A stretch of 64,000 nt of DNA from Diplonema japonicum (Eukaryota > Euglenozoa > Diplonemea > Diplonemida > Diplonemidae): the NCBI GenBank assembly GCA_964019335.1, contig OZ025679.1:372001-436000 (forward strand), given 5' to 3'. Made by a program: the position numbers and the translations under genes. Below, piece by piece: positions 20,670 through 30,951 of the stretch (position 1 is its first letter; each line of letters opens with the position of its first letter). Below the pieces are notes generated by a model that ran no database searches, was not told the origin of the DNA, and worked only from the letters and a program-made list of their open reading frames with translations.

Positions 20670-22382
20670 ATGCCGAACCCATCTAGCCCGTCAGCCAGCC
20701 CGCGGCATTTTGAACGAGGAAGGCGTATGGATGTGATCAAAGGATTGGGTTTGGAGCCAGATGTCGAGGCCAACCTTCTAGGGCTTGCCAACGACCCAAC
20801 AGTGGTCGAGCTATTCAGAACGGTGATGCCAGATAAAGCAGGTGACGCACAGTATTTAAGAATCGCGTTAAAAAGCGTGCTGAAATATCTGCACACCAGC
20901 CTCGACGACTCGTGCGTGGAACAGTCGAAACTAGTCGCGGAGGTCGTTGAGAAGGAAAAAAAAAGACTTCAGGAAGAACACGCCGGGATCGTCTCAAGGG
21001 AGATCGAAAAAGCAATGGCAGAAACAACCCGTACCTACGAAAGAAAACTGACAAAAATGCAAAAACGGCACAACGAGGAAACAACGCGAAATGTCAATCA
21101 ACTAAAAGCCGTAAAACTCTCTTCCGACCGATCCCTGTGCACAAACCTAGTCGACTTTGAAAACGACCTCACAAAACACATCGGCCAGCTTCTTTCCACC
21201 GTTGCAACCGACTATGAAACCGCCTTCTCTGTTAAACTTTCCAAAACGGCAAACGAAAACCCACTCGCTCCACCCGAACGAATCTCGCGGTCTTTTGAAC
21301 TGGTGTCGAATCCGAGCAGCGATACATCTGATTCTGATGACAGCACGGATGAGAATAAAGATGCTTGGATCCATCTTGAACTCGCATCGCCCCAGCCTTA
21401 CCCTCTATCATGTCTTCACGATGCCGGGACTGCTATTCGGTATTGTTTGTCTGACTTCCCCCGTGTTCTATCATCTATGTGGGATCAGATTCAAAACCAG
21501 CATGCATCGCAACAAGATGATCAGCGAAAAGCGTTCAACGATAAACTCGCCTCTGCGATCGAGGCAGCCACCAGACGGCCGCCCGAATCCACGCAGGGCT
21601 CGAACACAAGTCTCAAAATGAATGAGATTTCCCAACTTTACGACGAAGTTGCCAGTTTGAAGAAACAGGTTAAAAACCTCAATAAGAAACTGGTCATGCA
21701 AGAATCCATGTTTAAAATCGCTCAGGAAAAATTGAAGAAAGCAGCGAGTGAATCAGACGCAAAGGTCGGGGTGTGTCTGTTGATAATCTCGAACACAGTT
21801 GAACGATTGAAACGGCTGGAGCCGCCTGTTGGAAAAGAAGTAGGTCTCTACCTAAACAAAATCGGCCAAGCGATGGTTCAAGACAGCAGGCCTTACGGAA
21901 AGCTCCCGCAGCATCGTGTTGTGGCCACGGAGCTTCAAGGCCTCACCTTCGAAAAGGAGAAGGAAATTGTTTACAAAGAAGTCATCCGTGAGGTACCAGC
22001 GCGTGAGACAGAACAAAAGAAATCCCGTTCGCTTCAAGAGAAGCGACCGTTGGTCAACCCTAAGCGCCCAGTACATCGTCCTGCCAGCTGTTCTGGTCTC
22101 GTTGTCACTAGTTGCACAGAACCTTCCGTTCCTTTCTACGACGACACGTTGGTGAAGCCAATTTCCTCTCCTGCCGGTACTTTTCTGTACAACATCAAGT
22201 CTTCCCAGAAGATATCCTCCGAGCCAGTCGCACCCCCTTGTCTCTCCACCGACAGAGCCCTTCTTGTGAAGCATCTCCACCTTGCTCCAAAGTTCAAGAG
22301 GATACCCCCGCCCTGCGACATCGGCCTCCCCTTTCGGGAACGACAGCAAATTCTATCCTCCGTCGTGAGGCTAATGGGGTGA
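20670..22382 (+). CDS. Coiled-coil protein of unknown function
   Basis: An intronless frame of 570 residues with strong coding texture, starting in AAAAAAATGCCG. Residues about 20-90 form a short globular N-terminus (MDVIKGLGLEPDVEANLLGL). Residues about 95-150 are a charged coiled coil (EKEKKRLQEEHAGIVSREIE). An acidic Ser/Asp linker lies near 225. A second coiled coil at about 325-370 has the heptads EVASLKKQVKNLNKKLVMQE. The C-terminal third is Pro/Ser-rich with conserved-looking motifs near the end (LPFRERQQILSSVVRLMG). I do not recognise a family. A cytoskeletal or basal-body role would be a guess based only on the coiled coils. Confidence 0.75.
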   Translation: MPNPSSPSASPRHFERGRRMDVIKGLGLEPDVEANLLGLANDPTVVELFRTVMPDKAGDAQYLRIALKSVLKYLHTSLDDSCVEQSKLVAEVVEKEKKRLQEEHAGIVSREIEKAMAETTRTYERKLTKMQKRHNEETTRNVNQLKAVKLSSDRSLCTNLVDFENDLTKHIGQLLSTVATDYETAFSVKLSKTANENPLAPPERISRSFELVSNPSSDTSDSDDSTDENKDAWIHLELASPQPYPLSCLHDAGTAIRYCLSDFPRVLSSMWDQIQNQHASQQDDQRKAFNDKLASAIEAATRRPPESTQGSNTSLKMNEISQLYDEVASLKKQVKNLNKKLVMQESMFKIAQEKLKKAASESDAKVGVCLLIISNTVERLKRLEPPVGKEVGLYLNKIGQAMVQDSRPYGKLPQHRVVATELQGLTFEKEKEIVYKEVIREVPARETEQKKSRSLQEKRPLVNPKRPVHRPASCSGLVVTSCTEPSVPFYDDTLVKPISSPAGTFLYNIKSSQKISSEPVAPPCLSTDRALLVKHLHLAPKFKRIPPPCDIGLPFRERQQILSSVVRLMG

Positions 22383-22466
22383 ACCATTTACATGCATACC
22401 CTATCTTTTTATAACAATCCTCATCTTTTTTTTGAGGGGTTCTGAATTTGGGTTAAAAGAAACATT

Positions 22467-22990
22467 ATGGCAACATCAACACCAACACTATCATCGACGT
22501 CCAGTGCGTCCTCGAGGTTGAACCCCGGGCAACGCTGCCACATGGGGGGTGGTGGTAGCGGCGAAGGCTCCGGCCGCGGGACGGGAACGGGAAGCGAGGT
22601 GGGCAAGGCGAAGGCGGAGCTTCAGGCGAAGCTGGGAGAAGGGTTCTCGATCAAAGACTTCTCCAAGACGGAGGGAGACTGCCTCTACGAGGCGACATCA
22701 GTAGCGATCCATCAGGGCACCTCTGCTGGATCGGCCTTGAGCTGGTGGCTAGCCACCTAGCATCAACCGACAACAGTGCACTGCTGTATGCCCCCGAGCG
22801 CTACGGGGAATATGTGCAAGCAGTGAAGGACGGAGCGTGGGGGGACATCCTGCAGCTCCTCGCGCTCAGCGTGGTGTGCCGGCGCCACCTGGCCTGCTAC
22901 CAGGTGAAGGACGGGGAGCTGCGATCGGGTGGGCAGCACAGGCGGTGCGTGTACTGGCGAGTGGCAGAAAAACCTGCACATGGCTGGTAG
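22467..22990 (+). pseudogene. OTU-like cysteine protease remnant of a retroelement
   Basis: Frame 22467-22760 contains EGDCLYEATSVAIHQG, which matches the OTU motif with the catalytic Cys (Gly-Asp-Cys-Leu). After a frameshift and stop near 22757, the second frame continues with the OTU signature YGEYVQAVKDGAWGDILQLL followed by ALSVVCRRHLACYQ. A third frame (from ~22940) carries a stretch that may hold the C-terminal catalytic His region (around WLIRPHGAEGDLLKHSTW). The pieces sit directly upstream of reverse-transcriptase sequence, so I read this as part of the transposon's polyprotein, not a host deubiquitinase. Confidence 0.7.
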
Positions 22991-23199
22991 CGTCGGAGGC
23001 TGAACCACCAGGCCTCATGTTCGAGAGCGGCGACGAGCAGTGGCTGATCCGGCCGCACGGTGCGGAAGGAGACCTCCTGAAGCACTCCACGTGGGGGAGC
23101 AAGGGTGGGGCAAAGAAGCCAGCACGTAAGCCTCCCCTCCACCTGCGACCAAGAACAAGACGAGCGACTTCCCACCCCTGCGGAAGTGGCGACCTGGGA

Positions 23200-23950
23200 C
23201 TGCATCAGAACATACTGCGCCCTCTGGAGACGATGTACGAATCCCTCAGACGGAGGTTCAAGTGGGTGACGAGTTCGCTACGTCGAACGGCATTCTGCAG
23301 GGGTGCCCGATCTCGGTGGTGATGGTGAACGCGCTGGTAGGGGTGATGGTGAAGGCCATCATGACGGAGGTGCCCGGCGCTGATTCCCTGTCATACGCGG
23401 ACGACGTCTACTTGATAGCAGCTCTGCTCAGCGCGCTGGAGAAGGCGGCAGCGGGGGTGTGCGAGTTCTCTCTGCTGACAGGGATGAACCTCAACCTGAA
23501 GAAGACGGACATGTTTACAACGGCAGAGCACGGAACGGTGAAGTGCGGACGTGAGGTGCTCACAGCCAAAAAGGAGATCAGCGTCCTGGGAGTCCGGGTA
23601 TGTATGGACGGCGAGCACAGGGCGAAGCCCCTTGAGGCGATGGGACGCGCTTGAGACTGGCCGCCATGCCGCTGGGGTTCACACAGAAGGCGAGGATCCT
23701 CACCAGCTCCATTCTCCCCTCCTGCCTCTACGGTGTTGCCATGCACCCCCCTCGAAAATGGATGCGGGTACAATCCGAGCGAGTGTTGCGACGTGCCTCT
23801 GGGGACCGAAGTTCAAGATGCGCTCGCCGTGTGCTGTTGCGAACGTCTTGCTGCCAGGGCACACGACGGACCCGCTGGTGGTGACGCTTTACCGACTGCT
23901 GTGCACAGTGGTGAAGGTAGGCGGGTCGGATACGGAGCTGTGAGACCGGA
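23200..23950 (+). pseudogene. Reverse transcriptase remnant (LINE type)
   Basis: The frame at 23262-23654 shows the RT palm: SNGILQGCPISVVMVNAL (the NG-xx-QG-P-S motif), then SLSYADDVYLIA with the catalytic Tyr-Ala-Asp-Asp box, then GMNLNLKKTDMF and a LGVRV strand. The thumb continues in another frame from ~23651 (RLAAMPLGFTQKARILTSSI). Fragments after 23950 are too broken to assign. The fingers and the first palm Asp are absent. Order and motifs fit non-LTR retrotransposons, not retroviral or group II RTs. Confidence 0.85.
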
Positions 23951-24373
23951 TGGGGAGGTGTGGCGGGCGGTCGTGACGGGGAGGGCGCACCCGACGCCGA
24001 CGGTGTCTGAGAGAACCTGTACCACGCTGATGGCAGAGGGGTAGCGTTACCAGCGGCGCGAGTGGAGCGCGTCAACTCCCTACGCTGTATCGGAGGACCG
24101 ACCACACACGGGTATGACAGGAGGCCAGTACTCCCGGAACGAACCATGAGTAGCATCGAAGGCTTGCGGGACAGGTACCTGTCGCAGACACCGACAAGGC
24201 TGCCCCGCAGTTTGACCACCGCAGTAGGAACCCGCCAGAGCCCGAACGGGGACAACGGGGACTAAGCGCAGCTCGGCCGGTGAGCACGCATACCTTAAAA
24301 GAATAGTTTTTTTTTTTTTTCTTTCTCCCCTCAAATTTTTTTACGTTGTTGTTTCGTTGCATGCTGTCTGCAT

Positions 24374-24375
24374 AG
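24374..24375 (+). promoter_or_regulatory. Candidate trans-splice acceptor AG
   Basis: The GCATAG at 24370-24375 follows a T-rich stretch and lies 11 bases before the ATG of the pseudokinase gene, leaving a short A-rich leader. Inferred from position only. Confidence 0.4.
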
Positions 24376-24386
24376 AAAAAAAGAAG

Positions 24387-25744
24387 ATGGCGGAGTGGCG
24401 GTACCCTTCGGAGGTTATTAAAAATGGAGACCAAACGTTCGAATTGTTAAATCAGAAATGGGTGGCAGGGCGTGTGGCCATCACGGTGAGGGAGGTCGGC
24501 GAGACGGAAGTACACAGCGGTATGGTGTACGCGGCTAACGACGAGGGAGCAGCGGTGGAGATCGAGGTGCTGCAGCAAATGTCCAACGCGCACTGTGTAA
24601 GCTACGAAATGCACTGGCAGGACGAACGGTTCGCCTATGTGCTGACAAACCAGAAGTCGCAGGTGGGTTTAACTGATAAACCTGACATCCCCCACGACTC
24701 CGTACCTGGAGTTTTCATTCAAATGCTGTATGCCTTGTCTCACCTGCACTCCTTGGGCTACGCGCATTGCTCTCTGGTACCGGCTTCCTTCTCAATCACA
24801 CCGCTTCACTCAGTACAGCTCTGTTCCTTTTACAGCGCACAGCACCTGACAGGCGCACTGCGCAAGGAGGACATTGCCGACTTATCATCAGTCTTGCAGA
24901 GGCTGTACAACGGGAAGCCCCCTGACACGGCAAAGAAGCTCGTCTCGCTTATGGTGCAGCACGCACCGCAATATTCGGATATTATGAAATCGGAGTACAT
25001 CATGTCCTATGTGTCGAAGGCGACCGTTACCTTCGTGCCACATGCGAAGCATAAGTACGTTGCGGTATGTTAAGCGAGAATTTTTGGATTTTACACACAG
25101 AGCATTGCGATACCTGGGTCGCAGCCGTTTACCGTTCCGTTACCTGGAGCGCACGTTGACGGGCTTGTTGGGTTGCTTCTCTCCTCTCAAATGCAAGATG
25201 ACGCTCCTGTCATCGACTTCACAATGCTTCAAGGAGGGAAGGCCGTTCCGAAGGCTAACCCGGAAAAATCGAAAAAATCAAAAAAATCTGCGTCCAGTAT
25301 GACGCAGATGAAGCTCGATTTCAGTAAAGGAACGCCGACGAAACCAGCACCGGATTCAGAGACGGAGGAAGACGTTGGTCAAAGTAACGGAGTGTCTGAT
25401 AAGCCTGCGAAGAAAGTTAAAACCTTGGCCCCTGTGGAGAAGAAACAAAAGACGACGGAAAAGCAGAAAAGAGATGACCCGCCAGCTGGGTCCGTCGAAC
25501 GAAAACGGAAGTGGGCAACGCTTAGCAACGACGACTGTTCGATCGTGTGGAGCCTCGCCAACTGCTACGCCTCAGGGGGAGATTGGAAGAAGCTCAAGAA
25601 GCTTCGCCCTGAAGGGTTTTACAGGTATTCCTTTTACCCTTCCCAGAACAAAAAAAAAAAAAAAAAAAAAAAAACAGTTCGCGTCTCGTCGAGAAACGGC
25701 TGCGGTACGCCCTCACCGTTGCAGTGCACAGACAAGGGGAGTAA
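24387..25744 (+). CDS. Pseudokinase with a SANT-like C-terminal domain
   Basis: About 422 residues. Introns 25065-25100 (36 nt) and 25625-25677 are GT-AG. Residues about 1-215 follow a CK1/VRK-like kinase fold: the helix VPGVFIQMLYALSHLHSLGY leads into what should be the catalytic loop, but this reads AHCSLVPASFSI, without the HRD Asp, and the DFG position reads CSF. A glycine loop and a VAIK Lys are not evident either. It should not phosphorylate. A Lys-rich linker (NPEKSKKSKKSASS) follows. The tail RKRKWATLSNDDCSIVWSLA with WKKLKKLRPEGFYSSRLV looks like a Myb/SANT-type helical domain. Removing the second intron restores FYSSRLVEKRLRYAL. A nuclear scaffold role is an inference. The next gene starts only 107 bases downstream. 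Confidence 0.75.
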
Positions 25745-25851
25745 ACGAATATCTTCCCCCCCTTTTCTCTTTTTTTTTTCTTTACAAAATATCACTCCAA
25801 GAAGGGGAAAAAAAAAAAGAAAAAAAACACATCCACTAAAAAAAAAACCAA

Positions 25852-27216
25852 ATGCAAAAGGTTAGAATAAAGCGGCCGCGCAAACGACGGCACCTCTCGT
25901 GGATCGTGGTGTATATTATATCCCTGTTGATAGGCGGCGGTGCGTATTATGGATTGTACAAAGAGAAAGAAGAGAACAGAGAGCTTCTAACAGCAAAGGG
26001 GAGGCATCTCATGCAAACAACCGACACACGAACACTCACCATGATAGAGGAAGACGACGGAAGCGACGACCCATACCCCAAAGTGTTCTTCAGCAAGGAA
26101 GACATGCGTAATGGTGCGGTGGTTCTATGCCTTGCTGGAGTGCTGTATATGTTTGCGGCCCTGGCAATCGTATGCGACGATTACTTTGTCCCGGCTCTCG
26201 AGGTCATTATAGAAACCCTCGATCTGAGCGAAGATGTTGCAGGAGCGACATTCATGGCTGCAGGAGGGTCTGCCCCGGAGCTGTTCACATCGTTCATAGG
26301 GGTATTTGTCGCGAAATCCAACGTAGGATTCGGGACAATTGTCGGTTCCGCCGTTTTCAACATTTTATTTGTAATCGGTTGTTGTGCGGTTGCCACCAGA
26401 CATCTTGACCCACGAGGCCTTCCGTTGACCTGGTGGCCGCTCTTCCGCGATTCCTTATTTTACTCTGTCGCGTTGTTCATGCTGTACATGTTTTATTGGG
26501 ACAAGAAAATCGAATTTTACGAAGCGGCCCTCCTTCTTGTTCTGTACGCGTGTTACGTTCTCTTCATGAACGTCAACGAACGGTACAAGAAACGGGCATG
26601 GGAAGTAACAGGCATGCGATGGAACGAGCTCGCCACGGAAATGGTAAAATCCGAAGAATCTAAAATGAAAGCCCCGACGAGCATAGCCATCGAAGAGGAA
26701 CCTGATGAAGACGACGACGGCGGCCCATGGGAAGCGAAATTTCCGACCGACGGAAGCTTGTGGGAAAAAGTATCGTTTATTTTATTTTTCCCGCTGAATT
26801 TTCTGTTGTCGAGCACGGTTCCAAACTGCAGTTTGGAGGAGAAGAAGAAGTACTACGTGCTGGCGTTCCTTCTGTCGATTTTGTGGATCGCGATTTTTGC
26901 GTATTTCATGGTGTGGTGGGCTGAGGTGTCTTCTAAGGCGTTGGGTATCCCCTCTGAGGTTATGGGGTTCACGGTACTTGCTGCAGGAACCTCCGTCCCA
27001 GATCTCATCACCTCTGTGATTGTCGCGAAGAAAGGTCTGGCGGACATGGCGGTTTCTTCGTCGATCGGGTCGAATATGTTCGATGTCACCTTCGGGCTGC
27101 CGTTGCCGTGGGCGATAAAGTCCATGACCACTGGGTTCGATGCCGTTGACGTCGATTCAAAATCGTTGGGCGCATCGGTAATAATGCTGTTTGTGATGTA
27201 TGTTAAAGGGGAAGGG

Positions 27217-27263
<47 letters not shown>

Positions 27264-27454
27264 TTGTTTACAACCGTCGCTGCCATTGCTGGCTTTGGTT
27301 GGAGGCTCAACGTTGCCCTAGGTGGGACCAGTATGGTGTTGTACATAGTGTTTGTGGTATGGTGGGGGGAGAGAGGAAAAAAAAAAAAAATAATAAATAA
27401 AATAAAATAAAATAGACGTTTTCGTTGCTGATCGAGTATGATGTTATTGGGTAG
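25852..27454 (+). CDS. K+-dependent Na+/Ca2+ exchanger (NCKX/SLC24-like)
   Basis: A membrane antiporter that moves Ca2+ out against Na+, often with K+ co-transport; 492 residues after removing introns 27198-27262 and 27357-27415. A basic N-terminus and a signal-anchor helix (WIVVYIISLLIGGGAYYGL) precede the first alpha repeat, ATFMAAGGSAPELFTSFIGV with SNVGFGTIVGSAVFNILFV (about residues 130-175). A long acidic cytoplasmic loop separates it from the second alpha repeat, GFTVLAAGTSVPDLITSVIV with SSIGSNMFDVTFGLPLPW (about residues 370-420). The acidic residues in GSAPE and GTSVPD are the cation ligands of the family. The last two short exons supply the final helices (RLNVALGGTSMVLYIVFV). Intron 1 is mostly one A-run. 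It starts 107 bases after the previous stop codon. Confidence 0.92.
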
Positions 27455-28876
27455 GAAAAGAGACAAAAGAGGACCGGGAAAAGAAAAGATTTGGTGTTGA
27501 GGGGAAAAAAAAAAAATTTTGTCCCCCCTTTTTTTTTTTCCCCTCCGGGATTATGATTTTTTTTTTGTTTTCCTTCAACAATGCAAAAACCTTTTTTTTT
27601 TTGCAACACGTCCAAAAAAAAAAAAAACCAAGCCCTTTTATGTGGTGCATAAATATCCCCCCCCCCCTCCCCCCATCATCCCGAGGAAAGCGTTCTTTAA
27701 GAGAATTCAGGGTACCAATATTGTTTTTTATTTTTAATTCTCGAGAAATGAGCCTTCCGCTTATCTGATGACCCCCCCCCCCCAAATCTGCTCTCTGTAT
27801 CTCTCCTTTTTATTTATTTACTGTATCAGTTATTTACCCCCCCCCCCCCCCTCCCGTTCTGACCAGCTTTTAGAATACTGTCTAAGCACTGGTATGGAAT
27901 GGCTATCCCGTGCCCCCCCCCCCCCCCTTTGCGTGAGCTGGCATTTTATGTAATTACACTTTCTAAACAAGGCCTATTTCCGTTTAGATTCGTTACTCTA
28001 CACCAGTTTTTTTTTACCCCCCTCTTTTTTTATTCTGTTGGCTTTCTCTCTCCATATTCTTCTCCTCTCCCTTCGCCCTAAGGGGGGGGAGTGGTGGAAA
28101 GAAAAACATGAAATTAAAATCTTTTTAGAAAAAGAGAAAGAAACTGATTAAAAAAGCGGGGGAAAGAAAGGGGAAAAAAAAAAAAAAGTATCCACTTTGA
28201 TGTCGGGTAGTATAATTAAAAAAGAAAAGAAGAGGGAAAAAAAAAAAAAAAAAAAGAGAACAAGAATGGAGAGGGTGAATTCACTTACGCCTTTCACGAA
28301 AAGGAAAGAGGAAAAAAAAAAGGGGGAGAGGGGGAAGGCAATGGGTGGAATGCCCATTCCTCTTTTCCTTCTTTCGCTCCGTTTTCTCCTCCTCCCATCT
28401 CCCCCTCACCTCTAATCGTAGAATTGGAGAGTTGATTAAAGAAAAAAAGAAAGAAGAAAGAGTGGCACATTGATATCGGCACCAGTCTGTTTAATTGAAA
28501 AAAAAAAGAAAAACATCCCCTCCCCCCCCTCCTTTCGCGTGGTTTTCTTGTTGTTGGGAAAAAAAAAGAGGGGGGGGGGGGAAAGAAAATAAAATAAAGC
28601 GGCTCCGCTGGGAGGCATTTCATTGAAGCGCGTGTAGAAGCCTCGAGACTGTCGACAGGGGAGTTGCGGTACGAAAAGAAATCCCCACCCCCCCCCCCCC
28701 CCATGTAACAAAAAAGAAAAGTGCGAGGGTCTGACTACATTCGCAATATTAGGCTTTAAAAAAAAAATCACATTCCCGTATTTTCTTCGTTACCGTAAAT
28801 CTCTTTAATTATTCGTCCGGGAAGAAAATGGGGGGGGGGGGGGGAAATTGAAGAGATTTTACAGTAATTCGGATTT
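27455..28876. other. Homopolymer-dense intergenic region
   Basis: About 1.4 kb of alternating C, G, A and T runs, many of 10-18 bases, with mixed sequence between them. A small imperfect inverted pair, TACCGTAAATCTCTTT at 28791 and AAGAGATTTTACAGTA at 28851, brackets a G-run. No coding sequence is supported on either strand. Confidence 0.55.
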
Positions 28877-29475
28877 TTTTTTTATTTCACTCTTCAGAAA
28901 TTACTTCACGCACTGGGGGGGCCCATTACTTCCCGCTAAATCTCATTACTTCACGGTGAAATAATGGCCTGTTTTCCGTGAAGTAATAGGGGTTTCCGTT
29001 AAATAATATGCCTCGGTAGGCCAATTTTTGCCTCGGTTCGGTTCCCAGTGGGGCTACTTTTTCCTCTCAGTTTGCTATTTCCCCCCAGGTTCAGCTCAAT
29101 TGGCCAACTTTTGCCTCGGCTCAGTTCCAAGTTGGACTACTTTTTCCTCCCAATTTGCCCACTTTTGGCTAGGCCTTGTTCCCAGTTTCTGTGGGTAACT
29201 CTTCTGTGGGTAAGGGTAACTTAGTCAGCTTACCCAAGCACCCCAAAAGACTTCAAAATACCGAAGCAGCAGAAAAAGCGGCCGCGCTAGGTATGGGAAG
29301 GCCTGATTAGAGATGGTGACAGTGGCAATGCCAGCGACAGCGGCAGCTCTTAGTAGTCAACAAAAGGAGGAAAAACAACTTGTATTGTAACCTTTGTAAC
29401 CCCTCTCTTGTTGTACCCCTTGTCACCCTGTTGTGCCCCTCGTGGTGAAGTAATTTCAGAGTGTCGTGAAATAAA
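28877..29475. mobile_element. Non-autonomous inverted-repeat element
   Basis: The left terminus (28881: TTTATTTCACTCTTCAGAAA then TTACTTCAC) matches the inverted right terminus (29444-29473; reverse complement TTTTATTTCACGACACTCTG then AAATTACTTCAC) with a few indels. The first 15 bases equal the end of the element at 15161. The interior has several copies of ATTACTTCAC in both orientations and an internal near-repeat (TTTTTGCCTCGGTTCGGTTC and TTTTGCCTCGGCTCAGTTCC with the following 20 bases). No ORF is credible. Confidence 0.6.
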
Positions 29476-29491
29476 ACCACTTACCTACCGC

Positions 29492-29600
29492 CAAGTAATG
29501 ACTTTACCGACCTCTCGGTTCCGCATTTTACCATCTCGGGCCCTGCGGGCCCTCGACGGTAAAATGCGGAACCTCGAGGTAACGGTAAAGTCATTACTTG
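29492..29600. repeat. Long near-perfect palindrome
   Basis: The left arm begins CAAGTAATGACTTTACCG and the right arm ends with its exact complement at 29600. The arms, ~52 bases each with few mismatches, meet at GGGCCCTGCGGGCCC near 29543. The transcript would form a very stable hairpin. It lies just downstream of the inverted-repeat element and shares the AAGTAATGA motif with it. Confidence 0.85.
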
Positions 29601-30161
29601 TTGGCAGTAAATAGCTATTTTTTTTTTTTTTTTTTTTTTTTTTCAATGTGAGCACCCCCTGCACACTGAAAAAACTTTCAGAAGCAAGCAACACGAAGGG
29701 GAAAGAAAAAAAAAAAAAATCATAATAGGGTATTTTCCTTGCTCTGGTGGCTTTTTTTTTTTTTTTTTTTTTTTTAAATCAGGGTAGCTTGAGAAATCTT
29801 ACAGTTATTCAGAAATTTGAAAAAAAGAAAAGTATTATTCAACACCAAGGCTGCCCCACCCCCTTTTTTTGTAGAGACAAGGGGACGTTCCAAAAACAAG
29901 AACCTCCTTTGTCTTCTCTTCTTTTTTTTTTTCTTCTTCTTTCTAGAATCCGTCCGTCGTCTTATCACGTCACGTTACTAACGGTAAATAGCGGGGTGTG
30001 TTTTTTTTTTTTTTTTTTTTTTTTTTTCTTTTTTTTTTTTTTTTGTACGGTTCACAAAAAGAAAGGGAAGGCAGTGAAATCTGGGGAGTGAAACGATACT
30101 CTTTTTTTTTTTCACTGCCCCCCTCCCACACACAAACACACGCAATAGCAATAACAACCGA

Positions 30162-30195
<34 letters not shown>

Positions 30196-30423
30196 ACGCT
30201 TTCCTATCTTTAAAGTAATTGTTGGTAGGGAGATAATAATAATAAAAAGAAAATATTGAGAACGAAAAGAGAAAAAAAAGAAAAAAAAAAAAAAAAAGAC
30301 GGCTTAGAAAAGTGAATGATATCTGTATGTCTCGTGTAGTACATAGCTATATTTTTTTTTTGTCTTTCTTCTTCTAAAAAACCAAAACACTTGATTCCTC
30401 CCCCTGGAAGAAAGAAAGAGAAA
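29601..30423. other. Intergenic homopolymers before DENR
   Basis: Multiple poly-T and poly-A runs of up to ~30 bases and a short palindromic repeat at 29871-29922 (listed separately). The T/C-rich tract at 30350-30378 is the likely acceptor tract for the next gene. No ORF is supported. Confidence 0.55.
29871..29922. repeat. Short palindromic repeat, copy 1
   Basis: GTAGAGACAAGGGGACGTTC, a short A-rich loop, then GAACCTCCTTTGTCTTCTC. The two halves are near-complementary (GAGACAAGG with CCTTTGTCTTCTC, and GTTC with GAAC). A second copy lies at 34336-34386. Confidence 0.7.
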
Positions 30424-30915
30424 ATGTCCGCAAGAGACGATGACAGTGCGTGCAGCTCAGAGGGAGAGGAGGATGTTGTTGCTGATTTGGAGTCGAGGCC
30501 GGTAAGGGTCTCGTACTGCCCTGCATGCAGTTTCCCCGCAGAGTACTGCGAGTTCAGCGGTAAGCTTGAGGCCTGTAAGCCTTGGCTGGAGGAGCAAATG
30601 GTTCAAGTGCAAAACTTAAAAGAAAAAGGTAAGGTTAAGAAGAAGACGGAAGAGGGCGTCAAGGAGCTCCCGGGCGGGAAAAAGAAGAAGAAAACACTGC
30701 AAGAGGTGCTGGTCTCTGTGAACAAACGGGGCGGAAGAAAACACATCACTAACGTCAAAGGGATGGACATGTTTGGTATGACCCCCAAAATTTAAAAAAA
30801 AAAAAAATACCCAGGTCACAAACTAGACGAAATTGCGAAGGCTTTCAAAAAAAGTCTTTCATGCGGGGCTTCTGTTATCTCACTTCCTGGGCAGCCGGAT
30901 AGTATTGACATTCAG

Positions 30916-30951
<36 letters not shown>

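Larger units (their letters stand above)
22440..24300 (+). mobile_element. Degenerate non-LTR retrotransposon with OTU protease and reverse transcriptase
   Basis: The coding texture here is GC-richer than neighbouring genes and broken by frameshifts and stops. A Gly/Ser-rich leader (22467) leads into an OTU-type cysteine protease, and later fragments match a reverse transcriptase palm and thumb. The N-terminal half of the RT is missing, so the copy is internally deleted. It ends before a T-run at ~24308. No target-site duplication was identified, so the borders are approximate. Confidence 0.75.

Noticed and set aside
22467-22990. OTU domain as an independent host deubiquitinase gene
   Set aside because: The frame is broken twice, its base composition matches the adjacent RT remnant, and it directly precedes that remnant.
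29408-29694. Small open frames on both strands over the palindrome near 29.5 kb
   Set aside because: The two frames share the peptide SRFRILPSRA because the DNA is palindromic; this is hairpin symmetry, not coding conservation.
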